From: Chitinophagaceae bacterium IBVUCB1
Lineage (GTDB): Bacteria > Bacteroidota > Bacteroidia > Chitinophagales > Chitinophagaceae
DNA length: 64,000 nt
Assembly (NCBI GenBank): GCA_002127285.1
Contig: NFUW01000002.1
Coordinates: forward strand, 93,370 to 157,369
Direction: 5' to 3'
In this document: piece after piece, positions 1-9,361 of the stretch
Layout: each line of letters begins with the position of its first letter
Numbering within the stretch: position 1 is the stretch's first letter
Position numbers and translations under genes: made by a program
Notes under the pieces: generated by a model
The model's database searches: none
The model's input: only the letters and a program-made list of their open reading frames with translations
Told to the model about the DNA's origin: nothing

Positions 1-1383
1 CAATATAGCTGATAACAATGCTACAAATGCTGATACCAAAAATGCCGATTGAAAACCAAGGTTTAACGAATCGATTTCCTGTATTCCATTCATTGCTGCT
101 TGTTTTGTCTTAACGCTTGATATAGCTACTATAATGGCTAAACCTAATGCAGAACCTATTTGATAACTGGTATTTACTAAGCCTGAAGCAAGCCCTGTTT
201 CTTCAGGTTTTGCGCCAGACATTGATGCTATTGTACCTGGTATATATGCCAGCGACATGCCTACAGCAGCTAATAAAGATGGTAACAACAAATTGCCCAT
301 AAAAGAACCGCCTACTGGGGCCAGACTAAACATGAAAAGCGCTAATGCTAAAGCTATAAGGCCTGCTATCAGATTCTTTTTAAATCCGAATTTGCCTACC
401 AGCTTACCTGTAAAGCCTACCATCAGTATCATTATAATAATTGTCATTGGTAATAATGCAAGGCCGCTTTTAAATGCTGACAGTTGAAGAATCTGTTGCA
501 AGTAGAGATTCAGGAAAAACCACAATGGTATCCAAGAAGCAGCCATCAGTGCCATTACAATATTTCCTGCTGATAGGTTAGGTACTTTGAATATAGATAA
601 AGGGATAAGTGGCTCACTTCTTTTTTTCTGAACTATTAAAAATGCCACAAGTAACCCTATGGAGGTGACCAATTGAGTAATTGTTGTTGTGTTTAGCAAC
701 CCGTTTTCTGCTGTTACAATGGCAAATACCATCAATACGAGTGCTGCTGTAATTAATATTGCGCCGAGTACATCAACTTTACCCTTTCTTGTACTTCCTT
801 GCAGCAGATAGCTTTTGCTAAACATCAGTACTGCCAGGCCAATCGGAATGTTGATAAAAAATACCCACCTCCAAGACATCCATTCTGTGATGACGCCACC
901 AAGAAATACGCCTGCAGAACCGCCTGCAGCAGCTGACGCTCCCCATAAACCTAGGGCTTTGCCAAGTTCTTTAGGGTCAGTAAACATAGTCATCACAAGT
1001 GTCAGCGCTGCAGGCGCAATAAATGCAGAGCCCATTCCCTGCAATGCTCTCCCTATATTCAATGCTCCTTCAGACCATGCCATGCCCGCAAGGAATGACG
1101 CAGCTGTAAGTAGCACAAAACCTGTCATGAAAATTTTTCTGGGTCCGAAAAGATCGGAGAGTTTACCACCTAATAGCAATAGCCCACCAAGGAATATTAC
1201 GTAAGCATTAAAAATCCATTGTAATCCGGCCTGACTGTAGCCAAGTGCAGATTTGATTGCCGGTAATGCAACACCAATAATTGATGTGTCCATTATTACC
1301 ATAAACTGTGCAGTACATAGCAGCAGTAATGCCTTCCATCTGTTTTTGTACGCTGTTTCGTTAACTAAGTTGTTTGAGTGCAT
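1..1383 (-). CDS. MFS drug efflux transporter, DHA2 (EmrB/QacA-like), 3' end outside window
   Basis: Proton-driven export of toxic compounds across the inner membrane is the family role. The reading frame is open from the ATG at 1383 to base 1 (461 codons, no stop), so the C-terminus lies outside the window. The N-terminus carries the DHA2 hallmark QFMVIMDTSIIGVALP, followed by a G-K-L-S-D-L-F-G-P-R-K loop (MFS motif A) and many hydrophobic segments, fitting a 14-TM topology. Unlike EmrB operons no adaptor gene is adjacent; it follows the tripartite pump operon on the same strand and has its own promoter, which carries the same element as the promoters of the pump and of both AraC regulators. 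Substrate unknown. Confidence 0.88.
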   Translation of the reverse strand, partial: MHSNNLVNETAYKNRWKALLLLCTAQFMVIMDTSIIGVALPAIKSALGYSQAGLQWIFNAYVIFLGGLLLLGGKLSDLFGPRKIFMTGFVLLTAASFLAGMAWSEGALNIGRALQGMGSAFIAPAALTLVMTMFTDPKELGKALGLWGASAAAGGSAGVFLGGVITEWMSWRWVFFINIPIGLAVLMFSKSYLLQGSTRKGKVDVLGAILITAALVLMVFAIVTAENGLLNTTTITQLVTSIGLLVAFLIVQKKRSEPLIPLSIFKVPNLSAGNIVMALMAASWIPLWFFLNLYLQQILQLSAFKSGLALLPMTIIIMILMVGFTGKLVGKFGFKKNLIAGLIALALALFMFSLAPVGGSFMGNLLLPSLLAAVGMSLAYIPGTIASMSGAKPEETGLASGLVNTSYQIGSALGLAIIVAISSVKTKQAAMNGIQEIDSLNLGFQSAFLVSAFVALLSAIL

Positions 1384-1399
1384 AAGACTATTTTTGGCA

Positions 1400-1459
1400 C
1401 AAAACTATTGTTGAAGTTGCCGCAGGTTATTACACTATGGTTGCAGAGATTTATATAAT
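1400..1459 (-). promoter_or_regulatory. Promoter and putative HMA-AraC operator of the MFS gene
   Basis: Read on the minus strand: TAGTTTTG (-7 box, TAnnTTTG consensus) at 1400-1407, a 19-nt spacer, then a bipartite element with half A CCATAGTGTAATAA (1427-1440) and half B ATTATATAAATCT (1447-1459). The half-sites start 20 bp apart. The ATG is 16 nt after the -7 box. The same layout occurs at 7024-7083, 9953-10009 and, more weakly, 10627-10683. Confidence 0.7.
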
Positions 1460-1471
1460 CTCGACAAACAA

Positions 1472-1497
1472 AAAAGCGACAATTATTTGTCGCTTTT
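1472..1497 (-). terminator. Rho-independent terminator after the tolC-like gene
   Basis: Perfect inverted repeat AAAAGCGACAA / TTGTCGCTTTT with a short loop, followed on the minus strand by a T-rich tail. It lies 10 nt beyond the stop of the outer membrane factor gene and directly upstream of the MFS promoter. Confidence 0.85.
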
Positions 1498-1507
1498 GTT
1501 GAGTTGA

Positions 1508-2848
1508 TTACTGTTTGATTTTTCCTGATTCAAACAATAATTGAACTTCGGCTAATCGAATATTATACTCTGATGTAAGCAGTGCTATTTTTTCTTTACT
1601 AAGACTGAGCTCTGCATCCGACAATTCGAGCCTGGAAGCTAATCCTTTAGAATATCTGTTATTTATTATTTCATAGTTAGCTTCAGCCGCTACTACTTTA
1701 TTTGATTCAATTTTATTTTGCCACATTGCTTCATGAAGTTTATCATGAGCGTATTTTAGGCTTATTATTGCTTCTTTCGTCATGTTGTCTAGTGCAATTA
1801 ACTCTTGTGCTAGTGTGTGTTTATAACTTTTGTTTTTATTATTTAGCCTGTTTCCTTCATAAATTGGTATCGAAAGTTGTACTCCTATGAATGAAGATGT
1901 AGGCCAATTATAGCGATCATTCATTAGGTTGTCTGCCTGTGCTTGCAGTTGGTATTGACCTAATACAGATAGTTTGGGCAATCGATAAGATTGTGCTTGT
2001 TTAATCTGTGCAGTGGCTAAGGAGACATTTTTTTTCTGTATCTCTATATCTTGTCTGCCAGCTATACTGCCAGTTGTATCTGCTTTCTGCTCTCTGTTTA
2101 TAAGTGGACGATTGATAGATTGGGTATCTGAAAATGATATGCTTTCAGAAAGATCAAAACCGCATAGTCTTTGCAGCTCATTCGTTTCATGGCTAAGCTC
2201 ATTTTTTAATGCTGTAATAGCAATTAACACATTTTGAACTACGATGTGATAATTCAATGTGTCTGTTTTCAATGCCTTCCCCTGATAGTAAAGTGACTTG
2301 GCATCAGAAAGAGCTTTCATATTTCTTGATAAACTGTTTTTCAGCAAATCAAGCTGTTTGTTATACAAAGCTATTGTATAGTATCTTATATAGATGTCTT
2401 TTGCTACTTGCTGCTTCAAGTATTCACTATTTAGCCTCGCACTTTCTTTTGCTATCCTACTTTGTTTTATCTGATAAATTGCAGGCACATTAAGAATTTG
2501 CTGCACGAAACTTACGTAGGCATTAAATGCATTATACCCCCCAACAGCAACATCTGCTACCGGCGTAGAGGTATTGCCCACCAAACTACCCGGCATAAAA
2601 ATGACCTGTTTGTTGAAGTATTTGTTATAGCTACCGTTTAAGTTAATCTCAGGTTTATACAATGATTTAGATTCCTTAAATGCTAATTGTGCTTTTTGAT
2701 ATTCATAATCTTCTATTTGCACTTTGCTATTGTAGTGAGTGGAGTGATAAATAGCGCTATCTAGTGTTATCACAGTTTGGCTTGATGCTTGTTTAATATA
2801 AACAGCCATTAGTAATGCCAGTATTAATATTTTGATATACATAGTCAA
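1508..2848 (-). CDS. TolC-family outer membrane efflux protein
   Basis: Outer membrane channel of a tripartite efflux pump. The 446-residue length is normal for the family. An N-terminal hydrophobic stretch ending in A-S-S-Q is a signal peptide, so the mature protein starts near TVITLDSAIY. The two OEP-type repeats are rich in long amphipathic helices (for example AKDIYIRYYTIALYNKQLDL and a C-terminal helix ending ELSDAELSLSKEKIALL), as expected for the periplasmic barrel. It is the third gene after the adaptor and RND genes, 9 nt after the RND stop, so it is co-transcribed; a strong terminator follows. ATG at 2842 is an alternative start. Confidence 0.92.
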   Translation of the reverse strand: MTMYIKILILALLMAVYIKQASSQTVITLDSAIYHSTHYNSKVQIEDYEYQKAQLAFKESKSLYKPEINLNGSYNKYFNKQVIFMPGSLVGNTSTPVADVAVGGYNAFNAYVSFVQQILNVPAIYQIKQSRIAKESARLNSEYLKQQVAKDIYIRYYTIALYNKQLDLLKNSLSRNMKALSDAKSLYYQGKALKTDTLNYHIVVQNVLIAITALKNELSHETNELQRLCGFDLSESISFSDTQSINRPLINREQKADTTGSIAGRQDIEIQKKNVSLATAQIKQAQSYRLPKLSVLGQYQLQAQADNLMNDRYNWPTSSFIGVQLSIPIYEGNRLNNKNKSYKHTLAQELIALDNMTKEAIISLKYAHDKLHEAMWQNKIESNKVVAAEANYEIINNRYSKGLASRLELSDAELSLSKEKIALLTSEYNIRLAEVQLLFESGKIKQ

Positions 2849-2857
2849 TGTTTTAGT

Positions 2858-5800
2858 TTAGCCGTTGTTAACGATTTTCCCTTTACTTTTTTTAGATAAA
2901 TATGAGTATATTGCCGGGATAATAAACAGTGTTAAGATGCCTGCAAATAGTAGGCCACCAGCAATAACGATGCCTAACGATTGTCTGCTGTTGAATGTAA
3001 ATGCGATTGGCAGTGCACCGAATATCATTGCTAATGAAGTCATAAGTATTGGCCTGAATCTTTGTTCGGCTGCTGCAATAGCAGCCTCTACTACTGTAAG
3101 CCCTTGTGATTTTAAGTCATTAGCGAATTCAACAATCAGGATTCCATTTTTAGTTATTAGACCTATTAGCGTAATAATGCCTATCTGGCTGAAGACATTC
3201 AGGCTTTGCCCGAATAACATAAGGCTCAATAACGCACCAACTAATGCCATTGGCACGGTAAGCATTATGGTCAGAGGATCTCTAAGGCTTTCAAACTGTG
3301 CTGCAAGAATCAGGTAAATAACCAGTATAGCAAGAATCAGGGTAAAAAACATGTTGCCTTTAGACTCTATATAGTCTCTTGATTGCCCTGCTAGTGAAGT
3401 TTTAAAGTTGTCTCCCAGAACTTTTTTCTTTATCTCTTCCATTTCTTGAATTCCTTCTTCAAGACTAATGCCCGGGGCTAGTGCTGCTGAAATTGTTGCA
3501 GAAGTATATTGATCATATCTGTATATTGCTGCCGGACTGGTTGATGGGTTTATTGTAACAAGGTTGTCCAACGAAATCATTTCACCATTTATACTCTTTA
3601 CATATATAGACTTCAGGTCTTCTATTGAGTTTCTATTTCTGCGTTCAACCTGGCCGATTACTTCATATTGCCTGTCGTCTTTCAAAAAATACCCATAGCG
3701 CTGTCCTGAAAACGATAATTGTAATGCTCTTGCAACTTCCTGTATTGATATCCCTAATAGCGCAGCTTTCTTGCGATCAATATTCACCAGAAGCTCTGGC
3801 TTATTTATTTTCAAGTCGCTGTCAACAAACATCAACTTTTTACTTTGACGTGCTGCAGCAAGGAATTTAGGTAGTATAGCTCCTAAAGTATCCAGCCCGG
3901 ATGATTGTAACACAAACTGCACCGGCATACCACCACCATATCGTGTACCAATTGTTGGGGGTAAATAGGGGAATAACAAAATATTTCTAAAGTTGCCGGA
4001 TGCTTGCCCGTACTGTGCATATATCTCCTGAATACTCTTTTTTCTTTTGGACGGATCTTTTAAGTAAACAGACTGAATGGCAAAATTGGTTGGAGCAGGA
4101 GCAGGTATAAATGATATTGCAACCATTGAGTAGGTTTGGTATAAACCATCTGTAGAGTCATTAACATACTTGCCAACAGACATCATATTCTCTTTCATTT
4201 TTTCAAATGATACACCCTCAGGTGCTATGGCTATTAAACTAAGGTTAGATCTGTCTTCTGTAGGTGCTAGCTCTGATGGGAGTTTTGTTCCGATTGTTAT
4301 AATTAGTAATCCTGCTGCAACAAGGAAAACCCAAGCCATCCAACGCTTTTTCATAAACGAACGCAGCATATTACTATAGCCGTTGTTTAATTTAATAAAC
4401 ATAGGTTCTGTTGCACGGTATAGCCAATTATGACTGTCTTTCTGCTTCAGCAGATAGGCACTAAGCATAGGCGATAATGTAAGTGCAACAAATGCGGATA
4501 CTAGTACAGAGCCAGAAACGACTATTGCAAACTCTTTGAATAGCTGTCCTGTAATGCCTCCCATCAAAATTATTGGCAGAAATACGGCAGCTAGTGTTAT
4601 AGTTGTGGAAATAACAGCAAAATATATTTCTTTAGATCCTGCTAATGCTGCCTTTACCGGGGGCATGCCCTCTTCAATCTTCTTGTAAATATTTTCAAGT
4701 ACTACTATCGCATCGTCTACAACAAGCCCAATGGCTAGTACAAGGCCTAAAAGTGTCAATACATTTATTGAAAAGCCTGCCAGATACATAATAAAGAATG
4801 CAGACATGATAGAAACCGGAATTGCCAATACAGGAATAATTGTAGAGCGCCAGTCTCTCAGAAAAAGGAATATGATTAACACTACCAGACCGAAAGCGAT
4901 AAATAGCGTCTCTTCAACTTCTTTAATGGATTCCCTGACCGACTTTGTAAAGTCAAAACCTACAATAAGGCGATAATCTGATGGGATTTCTTTTTTTAGT
5001 TGTTCTAATCGTTTGTAAAATTCGTCTACCACTTCAATGGCGTTTGCTCCTCTCTGTATTTGAATAGCAACACCAACACCAACCCTGTTTATATTCCCTG
5101 TTTCATTAATAATGGCATTATTTTCATTCGCTTCTCCCAGCTCTGCAAATCCAATATCCCTCAACTTTACAATGCCATTTTCTGTTCTTTTTATGATCAT
5201 TTCATTAAAATCATCCGCATTATTCAGTCTGCCTGCCGTCCTGATACTTACTTCATTTGCTGAGCCTTCTATTTTACCTGCAGGTACATCAATGTTTTCT
5301 CTTTGTAAAGCTTGTCTTACATCTTCCGCTGTCAATCGATAATTTGCCAATTTTACAGGGTCAAATCGAAGACGCATTGCGTACTTATGTTCGCCGACAA
5401 TAGCAATTCTATTGATACCTGGAATAGACTGCATTCTGTCTTTTATCGTTGTTGATGCCAGATAGCTAACCTCTTTTATATCTTTTGTGTCACTTTCTAC
5501 CTCAAGAAATGCAACAAGATTATCTGGAGATGATGATTTCTCTACAATAGGGGGGTCAACATCTGCAGGCAATTGTGTTTTTGCTTTTGATACTTTGTCT
5601 CGTACATCATTCAATGCATCATCGAGATCAATATCTCTGTTGAACTCTACTGATATTACACTTACTTGTTCACGAGATTCTGACGAAACAGTTCTTAAAC
5701 CACCGGCTTCGGCAATAGACTCTTCTAGTGGTTTGGTTATCTTGCTGGCAATAACATCAGGGCTTGCACCAGGATAGAAAGTGACTACAGATATTACAGG

Positions 5801-5926
5801 TGCTTCTGTTAATGGAAATTCTCTTACCCCCAGGTATTTAAACCCTACAACTCCCAGCAGTAATATTATCGCTGATAATACACCAGCCAATACTGGCTTT
5901 TTTATGCTTAATGATGATAAACTCAT
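2858..5926 (-). CDS. RND efflux pump inner-membrane transporter, HAE-1 (AcrB-like)
   Basis: Proton antiporter of the tripartite pump. About 1022 residues with AcrB-like organisation: an N-terminal TM (IKKPVLAGVLSAIILLLGVV), two large periplasmic loops and twelve TM segments. The TM4 pair VVDDAIVVLENIY is the HAE-1 (drug) form; the CusA-type metal signature is not seen, so a drug or hydrophobic substrate is likelier than a metal ion even though the regulatory context is metal-like. I chose ATG 5926 because it lies 4 nt after the adaptor stop and begins directly with the conserved MSLSSLSIKKP. An upstream ATG at 5953 would overlap the adaptor gene. Confidence 0.95.
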   Translation of the reverse strand: MSLSSLSIKKPVLAGVLSAIILLLGVVGFKYLGVREFPLTEAPVISVVTFYPGASPDVIASKITKPLEESIAEAGGLRTVSSESREQVSVISVEFNRDIDLDDALNDVRDKVSKAKTQLPADVDPPIVEKSSSPDNLVAFLEVESDTKDIKEVSYLASTTIKDRMQSIPGINRIAIVGEHKYAMRLRFDPVKLANYRLTAEDVRQALQRENIDVPAGKIEGSANEVSIRTAGRLNNADDFNEMIIKRTENGIVKLRDIGFAELGEANENNAIINETGNINRVGVGVAIQIQRGANAIEVVDEFYKRLEQLKKEIPSDYRLIVGFDFTKSVRESIKEVEETLFIAFGLVVLIIFLFLRDWRSTIIPVLAIPVSIMSAFFIMYLAGFSINVLTLLGLVLAIGLVVDDAIVVLENIYKKIEEGMPPVKAALAGSKEIYFAVISTTITLAAVFLPIILMGGITGQLFKEFAIVVSGSVLVSAFVALTLSPMLSAYLLKQKDSHNWLYRATEPMFIKLNNGYSNMLRSFMKKRWMAWVFLVAAGLLIITIGTKLPSELAPTEDRSNLSLIAIAPEGVSFEKMKENMMSVGKYVNDSTDGLYQTYSMVAISFIPAPAPTNFAIQSVYLKDPSKRKKSIQEIYAQYGQASGNFRNILLFPYLPPTIGTRYGGGMPVQFVLQSSGLDTLGAILPKFLAAARQSKKLMFVDSDLKINKPELLVNIDRKKAALLGISIQEVARALQLSFSGQRYGYFLKDDRQYEVIGQVERRNRNSIEDLKSIYVKSINGEMISLDNLVTINPSTSPAAIYRYDQYTSATISAALAPGISLEEGIQEMEEIKKKVLGDNFKTSLAGQSRDYIESKGNMFFTLILAILVIYLILAAQFESLRDPLTIMLTVPMALVGALLSLMLFGQSLNVFSQIGIITLIGLITKNGILIVEFANDLKSQGLTVVEAAIAAAEQRFRPILMTSLAMIFGALPIAFTFNSRQSLGIVIAGGLLFAGILTLFIIPAIYSYLSKKSKGKIVNNG

Positions 5927-5930
5927 GAGA

Positions 5931-6986
5931 TTATTTTTTGTTTGTTGAAACAATATTTACCGATGCATTATCTGAAATGCGCAATAGATTGGATACTATA
6001 ACGGTGTCTCCTTCGTTGAGCCCCGACTTAATAACTGCAGTCTTTTCATTTCTTGATAGTAACTCTACCTGAAATATTTTTGCTTTCATTGATTTTACAA
6101 GAAATATGCTGTAACCATTACCAGATGGCATTAAGGCTTCTGTAGGTATAGCTATCCCTTCAGCTATTCCCAGCTTATTAAAATGTACCTTGGCTGACAT
6201 GCCACCGGAAAGCATGCCTTGTGTATTAGATGTAATTGCCTGAATGGTTATTGAACGATTGTCTTTGTTTAATGATGCTTCTCTGGCAATAATGTTAGCT
6301 TGAAAAATTTTGTTACTTCCTTCTATTTCAAAAGAGATTTTTGAGTTAGACTTTACTGCATTTAAATACATCTCAGGTACAGAAAATTCAATTTTTGCCG
6401 TATGTGCATTACTTATAGTCACTAAGCCTTTGCCGGGTTGTACTATTGCGCCCTTATGTACTTTAGAGATGCCAACACGACCTGAGAACGGTGCTCGTAT
6501 TTCTGTTTTTTCAAGTTCTGCTAATAGCATCTCTTTTTCTGCTGTGTACACATCATACTTTGCTTTTGCAGCTTCATACTCCTCAAGCCGTACAGATTCT
6601 GTTTTTAATAACTCTGCAAGTCTGTGTTCATTCAGTGCTGCAATACTCAATTCTGCCTGCACCTTATGTAGTTTTGCACGTATATCTCTGTCGTCTAGTT
6701 TGTAAAGTAGTTGTCCGCTACTAACTGATGCGCCATCTTTAAAGTTTATAGAGATAATACGTTTTGTCACTTCAGATGCAATCTCTACTTCCTGTGCTGG
6801 TAGTATAGTGCCACTAATTGATTCTATTGCATCGATTTTTTCTTTTTTTATGATAGAAACATCAACAGGAATGCTGGGTAGGGTAGATGCAGTTGATGAC
6901 TCCTTGCTATCCGTGCTACATGAACTATATAATAACACAGATAGTAGCAAGATCAAGTTTTTACTTTCTGAATACGGCCATTTCAT
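5931..6986 (-). CDS. RND pump periplasmic adaptor (membrane fusion protein)
   Basis: Links the RND pump to the TolC-like channel. 351 residues with an apparent lipoprotein signal (LLLSVLLYSSCSTDSKE, lipobox Cys near residue 23). It then shows the HlyD/AcrA order: beta-barrel entry (IISINFKDGASVSSGQLLYK lipoyl half), a coiled coil rich in A/E/K (about residues 110-160), second lipoyl half (IRAPFSGRVGISKVHKGAIV), and beta-barrel and membrane-proximal domains. First gene of the adaptor-RND-TolC operon. Its promoter at 7024-7083 carries the bipartite element shared with the regulators. Confidence 0.93.
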   Translation of the reverse strand: MKWPYSESKNLILLLSVLLYSSCSTDSKESSTASTLPSIPVDVSIIKKEKIDAIESISGTILPAQEVEIASEVTKRIISINFKDGASVSSGQLLYKLDDRDIRAKLHKVQAELSIAALNEHRLAELLKTESVRLEEYEAAKAKYDVYTAEKEMLLAELEKTEIRAPFSGRVGISKVHKGAIVQPGKGLVTISNAHTAKIEFSVPEMYLNAVKSNSKISFEIEGSNKIFQANIIAREASLNKDNRSITIQAITSNTQGMLSGGMSAKVHFNKLGIAEGIAIPTEALMPSGNGYSIFLVKSMKAKIFQVELLSRNEKTAVIKSGLNEGDTVIVSNLLRISDNASVNIVSTNKK

Positions 6987-7023
6987 AATTAATACTTTTG
7001 TGCGTTTTAGAATTAGATTTTCA

Positions 7024-7083
7024 CAAAAGTATCAGCTAGGCCAGCCCATATTATTACACTATGGTAGCGGAGATTTATATAAT
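7024..7083 (-). promoter_or_regulatory. Promoter and putative HMA-AraC operator of the tripartite pump operon
   Basis: Minus strand: perfect -7 box TACTTTTG at 7024-7031, 19-nt spacer, half A CCATAGTGTAATAA (7051-7064), half B ATTATATAAATCT (7071-7083). Half A is identical in 14 of 14 positions to the MFS promoter and half B in 13 of 13. Similarity continues upstream into the T-tail of the neighbouring terminator, suggesting that a terminator-promoter module was duplicated. Confidence 0.75.
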
Positions 7084-7091
7084 ATTGGTAA

Positions 7092-7124
7092 ACAAAAAAG
7101 CCTTACAACGTAAGGCTTTTTTGT
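7092..7124 (-). terminator. Rho-independent terminator after the Cu+ ATPase gene
   Basis: Inverted repeat AAAAAAGCCTTAC / GTAAGGCTTTTTT with loop AAC, immediately after the ATPase stop codon and abutting the operator of the pump operon. The T-run is present on either strand. Confidence 0.85.
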
Positions 7125-7127
7125 TTG

Positions 7128-9350
7128 TTATAATTTTGCAAGTTTAAGCCGCAGGCTATTGCTTACAACACTGACTGAACTTAGTGCCATGGCGCCGCCC
7201 GCAATCATTGGATCTAAAAGGAAGCCATTAATTGGGTACAACAATCCGGCAGCAATAGGAACGCCTATTAGGTTATAGATAAATGCCCAGAATAGGTTTT
7301 GCTTTATTGTATTTACTGTTTTTCTAGACAAATTGAGTGCAGTAGGTATTGCATTCAGGTCAGATTGTATTAATGTCATCTTAGCTACGTCTATTGCAAT
7401 GTCAGAGCCTTTGCCCATTGCAATACTCATATCTGCCTGTGCAAGGGCGTGACTATCATTAATGCCATCGCCTACCATAGCTACTATTTTGCCTTGTGCC
7501 TGCAGGGCTTTTACAAATGCTGCTTTATCTGATGGTAGGGTTTCAGCATTATAATGCAATATCCCAACTTGTTCTGCAATTGCTTTGGCAGTTTGTTTAT
7601 TGTCGCCTGTCAGCATATACACTTCTATCCCAAGATTATGAAGTCTTTCAATTGCAATAGCAGAGCTCTTTTTTACAGTGTCTGCAATTGCAACTACTGC
7701 CAATGCACTCACTTCATCCCAGAACCATATAACTGTTTTGGCCTCTTCTTGCCAATTCGCTGCATGCTTTTGTAAGTTGCTATCAATGTTTACTGCATTT
7801 TGTGCTATCATCTTGCTGCTTCCGGCGTAGTACTTTTTACCTTTGCTTATTGCAGATACGCCCATCCCGGTGATGCTTTCAAAGCTGTTTATCTCAGCCT
7901 TGACAACGTTGTGTTGCTGAAAGTAGCGTACCAATGCTTCTGCAAGCGGGTGTTCGGAGCTTGCTTCCATTGTATACAGAATTTGTGACAGGCTATCTTT
8001 TTCTACATTTTCTTTCCATATAATATTTGTTACATCCGGGTGTCCTTCTGTGATAGTTCCTGTTTTATCCAATACTACTGCATTTACTTTGTGTCCTGTT
8101 TCAAGGCTTTCTGCATCTTTTATTAATATTCCCATTTCCGCACCCTTACCAATACCAACCATTATTGCAGTAGGGGTAGCTAATCCTAATGCACAAGGGC
8201 ATGCTATCACTAGTACTGTGACAGAAGTAAGCAAAGCATGTGTAAATGCAGCATCACCACCCAACAACATCCAGGCAATAAATGTAAGAACAGATATTCC
8301 GATAACTATAGGTACAAATATTCCCGCAATTTTATCTACTATCTTTTGCACAGGAGCTTTGCTGCCTTGTGCTTCTTGTACCATTTTAATTATTTGAGAT
8401 AATAAAGTATCGGATCCTATTTTTTCGGCTACAAACCTAAAACTGCCTTTTTGGTTTATAGTGCCCGTAAATACTTTGTCATTTTTTTTCTTTTCTACAG
8501 GAATAGATTCGCCGCTAATCATACTTTCATCTACGTATGAATAGCCCTCAGTAACTTTGCCATCAACCGCAATTTTTTCGCCGGGTCTTACCTGCACAAT
8601 GTCGCCTACCAGTACTTCTGATATAGTTTTTTCTACTTCAGTATTGTTTACAATTACCCGTACTGTTTTTGGTTGCAAGCCTATTAGTTTTTTTATCGCG
8701 GATGATGTATTTGATTTTGCTTTTTCTTCAAGTAATTTGCCAAGAGATATAAATGCAATTACCACCGCTGCTGCTTCAAAATATACATGCGCATGAAGAC
8801 CGCGTCTGTGCCAGAAATCAGGGAATAGTGTATTGAACAAGCTGAATAGGTACGCTATACCTGTACTTAGCGCTACCAGTGTATCCATATTGGCCTTTTT
8901 GTTCCTAGCCTGTTTTATTGCATTTGCAAAAAAGCTTCTGCCAAAGTAGAATACTACAGGTGTGGCAAGTACCATCATTATCCAATTAGCATAGGGTATA
9001 TCCATAAAAAACATACCTATTATTACAATTGGCAACGATAGTATACTTGCCCAAATTGTACGCTGCTTTAATTTGTAGTATTGTTTTTTTTGTGCTTCAT
9101 TCTTTAAATCTTCTTGATTGTCAGTTTCTATTATCAAATCATATCCAATAGATTGTACCGTTTTGCGAAGTGTATCAGGTGTTACCTTTGTTGCATCATA
9201 TTCGACAAGTGCATCCTGATTAGCAAAGTTTACACTTGCATTATATACCCCGTCAACCGCCTTTAGCATAGACTCAACACTTACAGCACACGCAGCACAT
9301 GTCATTTCTAGTACGGGGAAGGTAGTTTTAATTACATTATCCTTGTTCAT
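7128..9350 (-). CDS. copA: Copper-exporting P1B-type ATPase (CopA-like)
   Basis: ATP-driven export of Cu+ from the cytoplasm. 740 residues: one N-terminal HMA domain with MTCAAC (Cys18, Cys21), eight TM segments, actuator domain with SGES, the transport motif VIACPCALGLATPT (about residue 390), phosphorylation motif VLDKTGTITEG, the SEHPLAEA histidine-proline motif of P1B pumps, and GDGINDSHAL. The late membrane residues FWAFIYN and MALSSVSVVSNS are the Y-N and M-x-x-S-S patterns of the Cu+ subgroup, so Cu+ rather than Zn/Cd is favoured. It starts 11 nt after the upstream HMA-AraC gene, so regulator and pump form one transcript. Confidence 0.95.
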   Translation of the reverse strand: MNKDNVIKTTFPVLEMTCAACAVSVESMLKAVDGVYNASVNFANQDALVEYDATKVTPDTLRKTVQSIGYDLIIETDNQEDLKNEAQKKQYYKLKQRTIWASILSLPIVIIGMFFMDIPYANWIMMVLATPVVFYFGRSFFANAIKQARNKKANMDTLVALSTGIAYLFSLFNTLFPDFWHRRGLHAHVYFEAAAVVIAFISLGKLLEEKAKSNTSSAIKKLIGLQPKTVRVIVNNTEVEKTISEVLVGDIVQVRPGEKIAVDGKVTEGYSYVDESMISGESIPVEKKKNDKVFTGTINQKGSFRFVAEKIGSDTLLSQIIKMVQEAQGSKAPVQKIVDKIAGIFVPIVIGISVLTFIAWMLLGGDAAFTHALLTSVTVLVIACPCALGLATPTAIMVGIGKGAEMGILIKDAESLETGHKVNAVVLDKTGTITEGHPDVTNIIWKENVEKDSLSQILYTMEASSEHPLAEALVRYFQQHNVVKAEINSFESITGMGVSAISKGKKYYAGSSKMIAQNAVNIDSNLQKHAANWQEEAKTVIWFWDEVSALAVVAIADTVKKSSAIAIERLHNLGIEVYMLTGDNKQTAKAIAEQVGILHYNAETLPSDKAAFVKALQAQGKIVAMVGDGINDSHALAQADMSIAMGKGSDIAIDVAKMTLIQSDLNAIPTALNLSRKTVNTIKQNLFWAFIYNLIGVPIAAGLLYPINGFLLDPMIAGGAMALSSVSVVSNSLRLKLAKL

Positions 9351-9361
9351 GTTATATTATT

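Noticed and set aside
257..1204. Plus-strand frames at 257-487 and 815-1204
   Set aside because: Antisense shadows of the MFS transporter gene that runs off the left edge of the window.
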